A stretch of 9,242 nucleotides of DNA, taken from assembly GCA_029288535.1 (NCBI GenBank), contig JARIGY010000084.1, forward strand, positions 1 through 9,242, written 5' to 3'. The DNA is from Candidatus Tayloriibacteriota bacterium (GTDB lineage Bacteria; Patescibacteriota; Minisyncoccia; Phycocordibacterales; JAKAEA01). Below, piece after piece: positions 6,672 through 9,242 of this stretch (its first letter is position 1; each line of letters begins with the position of its first letter). Below the pieces are notes generated by a model. The model ran no database searches and had not been told where the DNA came from. It worked only from the letters and a program-made list of their open reading frames with translations. The translations under genes and the position numbers were made by a program.

Positions 6672-6714
6672 TTCAAAGAACTGAAGCATAGGAACACCCC
6701 ATGCTTTCTTTGAA
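6672..6714 (-). promoter_or_regulatory. Hairpin in the 5' leader of the minus-strand gene
   Basis: TTCAAAGAA (6672-6680) and TTCTTTGAA (6706-6714) are perfect inverted repeats, with an inner pair AAGCAT (6684-6689) and ATGCTT (6701-6706). In RNA this gives a two-part stem with a 3-4 nt bulge and an 11-nt loop. It would lie at the very 5' end of the transcript predicted from the promoter at 6724-6752, about 45 nt upstream of the ribosome binding site. There is no T-tract, so it is not a terminator. It could stabilise the mRNA or bind a protein; this is inference. Confidence 0.6.
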
Positions 6715-6723
6715 CCAAGCTGT

Positions 6724-6752
6724 ATTTTATCATAATTTACATATATTGTCAA
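6724..6752 (-). promoter_or_regulatory. Promoter of the minus-strand gene
   Basis: Read on the minus strand, TTGACA (plus positions 6747-6752) is followed after exactly 17 bp by TAAAAT (6724-6729), five of six matches to the -10 consensus. Transcription would start near 6717, giving a leader of about 90 nt. This is a strong constitutive-looking sigma70-type promoter. Confidence 0.78.
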
Positions 6753-6771
6753 TCAATAGTATGGGTACGCG

Positions 6772-6779
6772 GTCGCGAC
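6772..6779. promoter_or_regulatory. GTCGCGAC palindrome between divergent promoters
   Basis: A perfect 8-bp GC-only-core palindrome lies in a GC-rich island within otherwise AT-rich DNA, almost midway between the two outward-facing -35 boxes (6752 and 6793). It could be a shared operator; it is short, so chance is possible. Confidence 0.25.
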
Positions 6780-6792
6780 AGTGCCCAGCCAT

Positions 6793-6821
6793 TTGACATA
6801 TAACAGGCTTTTGTATAGTAT
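6793..6821 (+). promoter_or_regulatory. Promoter restarting the ribosomal operon before rpsS
   Basis: TTGACA (6793-6798) is followed by overlapping -10 candidates TATAGT (6814-6819, 15-bp spacer) and TAGTAT (6816-6821, 17-bp spacer). The likely start near 6826 leaves a leader of only about 30 nt before rpsS. Because rplB is followed by a terminator and the intervening gene points the other way, this promoter must drive rpsS and everything downstream. Confidence 0.72.
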
Positions 6822-6857
6822 ATCTCTCACGGCTCGTAAGGGCTATTTCTTTTCATT

Positions 6858-7211
6858 ATGGCACGATCACTAAAAAAAGGACCATTCGTCGAGGAGTATC
6901 TCCTCAAGAAAATCGAAGGTAAAAAACCACAGGCAACCGGGCCTATTAAAACCTGGGCGCGCCGCAGCCAGATCGCTCCCGAGATGATCGGTTTCATCTT
7001 TGCGGTTCACAACGGCAAGGATCATATCGAAGTTCTTATCTCAGAAGAGATGGTCGGGCACCGATTGGGCGAATTTGCGCTTACCCGCAAGTTCGTGAAG
7101 CACGGAGGCAAGATGCAGAAGGAATTGGAACAGAAGAAGAAGGAATCCGAAATCGCCGCCGCCCAGTCTGCAAAGGCTGCAACTGCCGATGCCGGAGCCG
7201 CTAAAAAATAA
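6858..7211 (+). CDS. rpsS: 30S ribosomal protein S19
   Basis: S19 (uS19), a head protein of the 30S subunit that contacts S13 and the A-site finger. The start [18 protein letters not shown], then [40 protein letters not shown] and the TRKFVKHGG end are classic. The length is 117 residues against about 92, because of a C-terminal tail (about 85-117) of Lys, Glu and Ala that looks disordered or helical. The ATG at 6858 is in the context TTTTCATTATG. AAGGG lies 15 nt upstream, too far for normal Shine-Dalgarno pairing. It is the first gene of the second half-operon; rplV begins 5 nt after the stop. Confidence 0.96.
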   Translation: MARSLKKGPFVEEYLLKKIEGKKPQATGPIKTWARRSQIAPEMIGFIFAVHNGKDHIEVLISEEMVGHRLGEFALTRKFVKHGGKMQKELEQKKKESEIAAAQSAKAATADAGAAKK

Positions 7212-7216
7212 TATTC

Positions 7217-7600
7217 ATGGCACAGGTTACCGCAAAACTTTTTAATTACCGACAGGCTCCCCGCAAAGTGCGCATCGTCGCCAACCTTGTTCGAGGCAAG
7301 AGCGTTCCTGTGGCAGTCAATGAATTGGCTTTTTTGGCCAAGCGCGCAAGCGACCCGATCAAGAAACTCCTCATGTCAGGCGTGGCAAATGCCAAGAACC
7401 TGAGCATTGACGCAGACAATTTGTTTGTAAAGGAGATCCGCGTCGATCAGGGCACTATCATGAAGCGTTCAATGCCGCGAGCACGAGGCCGGGCATTTCC
7501 TATCCATAAGCACACAAGCCACATTATCCTTACGTTGGACACCGAAAACCCAATAGAAGTTAAGAAGGCCGCACGTAAAGCCGCAAAAGCTACAAAATAA
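7217..7600 (+). CDS. rplV: 50S ribosomal protein L22
   Basis: L22 (uL22), which with L4 forms the exit-tunnel constriction and is a site of macrolide resistance mutations in other bacteria. Signatures are NYRQAPRKVRIVANLVRGK near the N-terminus, the KKLLMSGVANAKN helix, and the extended hairpin TIMKRSMPRARGRAF followed by KHTSHI. The length of 127 residues is slightly above the usual 110, the excess being a basic C-terminal tail (KKAARKAAKATK). The start is 5 nt after rpsS in the context TAATATTCATG with no Shine-Dalgarno. rpsC follows after 5 nt. Confidence 0.97.
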   Translation: MAQVTAKLFNYRQAPRKVRIVANLVRGKSVPVAVNELAFLAKRASDPIKKLLMSGVANAKNLSIDADNLFVKEIRVDQGTIMKRSMPRARGRAFPIHKHTSHIILTLDTENPIEVKKAARKAAKATK

Positions 7601-7605
7601 CCATC

Positions 7606-8262
7606 ATGTCCAAACACGTACATCCATATTCACACCGCCTTGGAATCCTGAGAGACTGGAAATCTCGCTGGTTTACTTCCGATAAGAAATACCGCGATTA
7701 TCTAAAGTCGGATGTTCTTGTACGTGAGTATCTCGTGAAGAAGCTCCGTGGAATGTATGTTTCCGGCGTTGAAATCGAGCGAAGCGAAAAGACCATGCAC
7801 ATTATCGTGAAGACTTCGCGACCCGGCGTGCTCATCGGCCGCAATGGGGAAGGCCAGGTCAAGCTCAAGACCGATATCGAAAATTTTATGAAGAAGCATA
7901 AGCTTTTCATGAATCAGGAGATCAAGCTTTCTATTGAAGAGATCCGATCGCCTGAGTCAAACGCGGCCATTGTCGGTTTCATGGTGGCAGAAAGCCTGGA
8001 AAAGCGCTTGCCGTTCCGCCGTGTCATGAAGCAGATGGTCGAGAAAGTCATGGCGAACCGCGATGTTCAGGGAGTTCGCATTGCACTTGGCGGTCGTCTC
8101 GGAGGTGCCGATATGGCCCGCTACGAAGACCTCAAGCGAGGACGGATTCCTCTTCAGACCCTGCGCGCCGATATTGATTTCGCCCGAGAAAAGGCCCATA
8201 TGACCTACGGCGATATCGGGATCAAGGTCTGGATCTATAAGGGAGAAATTTTCAATAAATAA
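7606..8262 (+). CDS. rpsC: 30S ribosomal protein S3
   Basis: S3 (uS3), at the mRNA entry channel of the 30S subunit. The N-terminal KH domain has the GxxG loop at G78-R-N-G81 (VLIGRNGEG), and the C-terminal domain has LEKRLPFRRVMKQ, GGRLGGADMARYE and GRIPLQTLRADIDF, all typical. The length of 218 residues is normal. The start reads HPYSHRLGILRDWKSRWF, a common bacterial form. The ATG follows the rplV stop by 5 nt in the context TAACCATCATG, without a Shine-Dalgarno. rplP begins 6 nt after its stop. Confidence 0.97.
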   Translation: MSKHVHPYSHRLGILRDWKSRWFTSDKKYRDYLKSDVLVREYLVKKLRGMYVSGVEIERSEKTMHIIVKTSRPGVLIGRNGEGQVKLKTDIENFMKKHKLFMNQEIKLSIEEIRSPESNAAIVGFMVAESLEKRLPFRRVMKQMVEKVMANRDVQGVRIALGGRLGGADMARYEDLKRGRIPLQTLRADIDFAREKAHMTYGDIGIKVWIYKGEIFNK

Positions 8263-8268
8263 ACCGCC

Positions 8269-8694
8269 ATGAACTTCTTCCCTAAAAAAGTTTTACACCG
8301 CAAGTGGCATACGCTTCGACGCAATCCGAAGCGAGCCATGATAGAAAGCCGCGGTACGACCATCGCTTTCGGATCATTCGGCCTCAAGGCCATGTCTGCG
8401 GAGCGTGTCCGATCAAACCAGATCGAAGCGGCGCGAAAGGTTATCGCCCGATCCCTCGGCAAGACCGGCAAGATCTGGGTCCGGGTTTTCCCCGATATGC
8501 CGTTTACCCAGAAGCCTGCCGAAGTAAAGATGGGAAAGGGTAAGGGTGACCCAGTCGGTTACCAGACCCAAGTATGGCCAGGACGCATAATGTTTGAAAT
8601 CGATGGTATCGACGAAGCGACCGCGAAAGAAGCCCTCCGCAAAGCCGGCACCAAGCTTCCGCTCAAAACCAAGATCGTAAGCCGAGCCCATTAA
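8269..8694 (+). CDS. rplP: 50S ribosomal protein L16
   Basis: L16 (uL16), a late-assembly protein that helps place A-site tRNA. Recognisable parts are the basic start FFPKKVLHRKWHTLRR, FGSFGLKAM, the RVFPDMPFTQKPAEVKMGKG core and the C-terminal ALRKAGTKLPLKTKIV. The length of 141 residues is normal (about 136). The start ATG lies 6 nt after rpsC in the context AAACCGCCATG. A purine run AGGGAG lies more than 20 nt upstream and cannot act as a Shine-Dalgarno. rpmC follows after 10 nt. Confidence 0.97.
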   Translation: MNFFPKKVLHRKWHTLRRNPKRAMIESRGTTIAFGSFGLKAMSAERVRSNQIEAARKVIARSLGKTGKIWVRVFPDMPFTQKPAEVKMGKGKGDPVGYQTQVWPGRIMFEIDGIDEATAKEALRKAGTKLPLKTKIVSRAH

Positions 8695-8704
8695 AATCAC
8701 GACA

Positions 8705-8881
8705 ATGTCAGCATTTAAAAACAAAACCGAATTGGATTTGACCAAGCTCGCCGGCGAGAAGCGGAAGGCGCTGCAGGCTTTTCGATTCGGCTCAGCCGGT
8801 TCAAAGACCAAGAACGTCAAAGAGGGCCTCAATCTCCGCAAAGACATTGCGCGGATCATGACCGAATTGAATTCACGCTAA
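8705..8881 (+). CDS. rpmC: 50S ribosomal protein L29
   Basis: A 58-residue protein starting MSAFKNKTELDLTKL, with the L29 (uL29) helical hairpin. The first helix carries the AFRFGSAG segment (equivalent to the family's LRFQxAxG), and the second ends NLRKDIARIMTELNSR, the standard R(R/K)DIARIxTxL signature. L29 sits beside L23 at the tunnel exit. Its length is slightly below the usual 60-70. Position between rplP and rpsQ is exactly as expected for this operon and supports the call. The start context is ATCACGACAATG with no Shine-Dalgarno, and rpsQ begins 4 nt after the stop. Confidence 0.93.
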   Translation: MSAFKNKTELDLTKLAGEKRKALQAFRFGSAGSKTKNVKEGLNLRKDIARIMTELNSR

Positions 8882-8885
8882 TACC

Positions 8886-9149
8886 ATGGAAAAAACAATC
8901 ACCACAACCCCAAAGCACAAGACCTTAGACGGCGTCGTTTCATCCGACAAGATGAAAGACACGGTTGTGGTTATTGTGGAACGATACGTCAAGATACCGA
9001 AGTATCAGAAATTCGTTTCTTCCCGCAAGAAGTACAAGGTTCACGACCCGGGCAACACTGCCAAGATCGGCGACAAAGTGGTTATCGAAGAAACCCGCCC
9101 TATTTCAAAGCATAAGCATTTTAAGATCATCGAGATCAAGAAAAGTTAG
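8886..9149 (+). CDS. rpsQ: 30S ribosomal protein S17
   Basis: S17 (uS17), an OB-fold primary 16S rRNA-binding protein. Family features are LDGVVSSDKMKDTVVVIVER, followed by the basic loop PKYQKFVSSRKKYKVHDP and GDKVVIEETRPISKHKHFKI. The length of 87 residues is normal. The start ATG is 4 nt after rpmC in the context TAATACCATGG, the same form as the next gene, without a Shine-Dalgarno. The gene ends in TAG, whereas every other complete ribosomal gene here and tuf end in TAA. Confidence 0.97.
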   Translation: MEKTITTTPKHKTLDGVVSSDKMKDTVVVIVERYVKIPKYQKFVSSRKKYKVHDPGNTAKIGDKVVIEETRPISKHKHFKIIEIKKS

Positions 9150-9164
9150 TTTAAATTTAATACC

Positions 9165-9242
9165 ATGATTCAGCCCCGCTCCATCGTAATAATTGCAGAC
9201 AACACCGGCGCCAAGATCGGCCGCATCTTCAAGGTGCTCGGC
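9165..9242 (+). CDS. rplN: 50S ribosomal protein L14, 5' part only
   Basis: The first 26 codons of L14 (uL14) are present, reading MIQPRSIVIIADNTGAKIGR then IFKVLG, matching the typical bacterial start MIQ.....VADNSGA....IKVLG. The gene runs off the window end. It begins 15 nt after rpsQ in the context TTTAATACCATG with no Shine-Dalgarno, and continues the standard operon order. Confidence 0.93.
   Translation, partial: MIQPRSIVIIADNTGAKIGRIFKVLG

Noticed and set aside
6838..6842. AAGGG-type purine run as the rpsS Shine-Dalgarno
   Set aside because: It lies about 15 nt before the ATG, well outside the usual 5-9 nt spacing.
5011..6857. Mobile element carrying the minus-strand gene
   Set aside because: I see no transposase or recombinase, no terminal inverted repeats and no flanking direct repeats around the insertion, only promoters and terminators.
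1..9242. tRNA genes or CRISPR array
   Set aside because: No cloverleaf-like sequence or regularly spaced direct repeats are visible in the intergenic stretches, all of which are under 300 bases.

Overview
This window is almost certainly chromosomal DNA from a Patescibacteria (CPR) bacterium, probably Parcubacteria-like. The ribosomal proteins and EF-Tu are clearly bacterial, but several carry lineage-type deviations: EF-Tu has DAPGH and [10 protein letters not shown]10, L23 and S19 have Lys/Ala-rich extensions, and there is a tiny CNCPHH membrane protein of a kind I associate with CPR genomes. The phylum assignment is inference from sequence feel and gene order, not from a search.

Layout. 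(1) Positions 1-720 hold two small membrane-protein genes of unknown function, each followed by a clear intrinsic terminator. (2) Positions 733-5066 hold the first half of the S10 gene cluster: a promoter, tuf, rpsJ (S10), rplC (L3), rplD (L4), rplW (L23) and rplB (L2), ending in a terminator. (3) Positions 5075-6752 hold an unrelated 500-residue gene on the minus strand. It has its own sigma70-type promoter, a structured 5' leader, a textbook AAGGAG ribosome binding site and its own terminator. (4) Positions 6793-9242 hold a new plus-strand promoter followed by the rest of the cluster: rpsS (S19), rplV (L22), rpsC (S3), rplP (L16), rpmC (L29), rpsQ (S17) and the start of rplN (L14), which runs off the window.

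The ribosomal genes build both subunits and are packed 1-33 nt apart, so each half is probably one transcript. The main surprise is that this normally unbroken operon is split between rplB and rpsS by a complete reverse-strand transcription unit. Its protein shows an HRNPDVD motif like the first motif of DHH-superfamily phosphoesterases and appears to contain two diverged copies of one domain. I do not know its function.

Two genome-style signals also stand out. The ribosomal genes and tuf have no Shine-Dalgarno sequence and often start in an ACCATCATG-like context, whereas two of the non-ribosomal genes have strong Shine-Dalgarno sites. In tuf, 14 of 16 arginine codons are CGA, a codon usually avoided in highly expressed bacterial genes.
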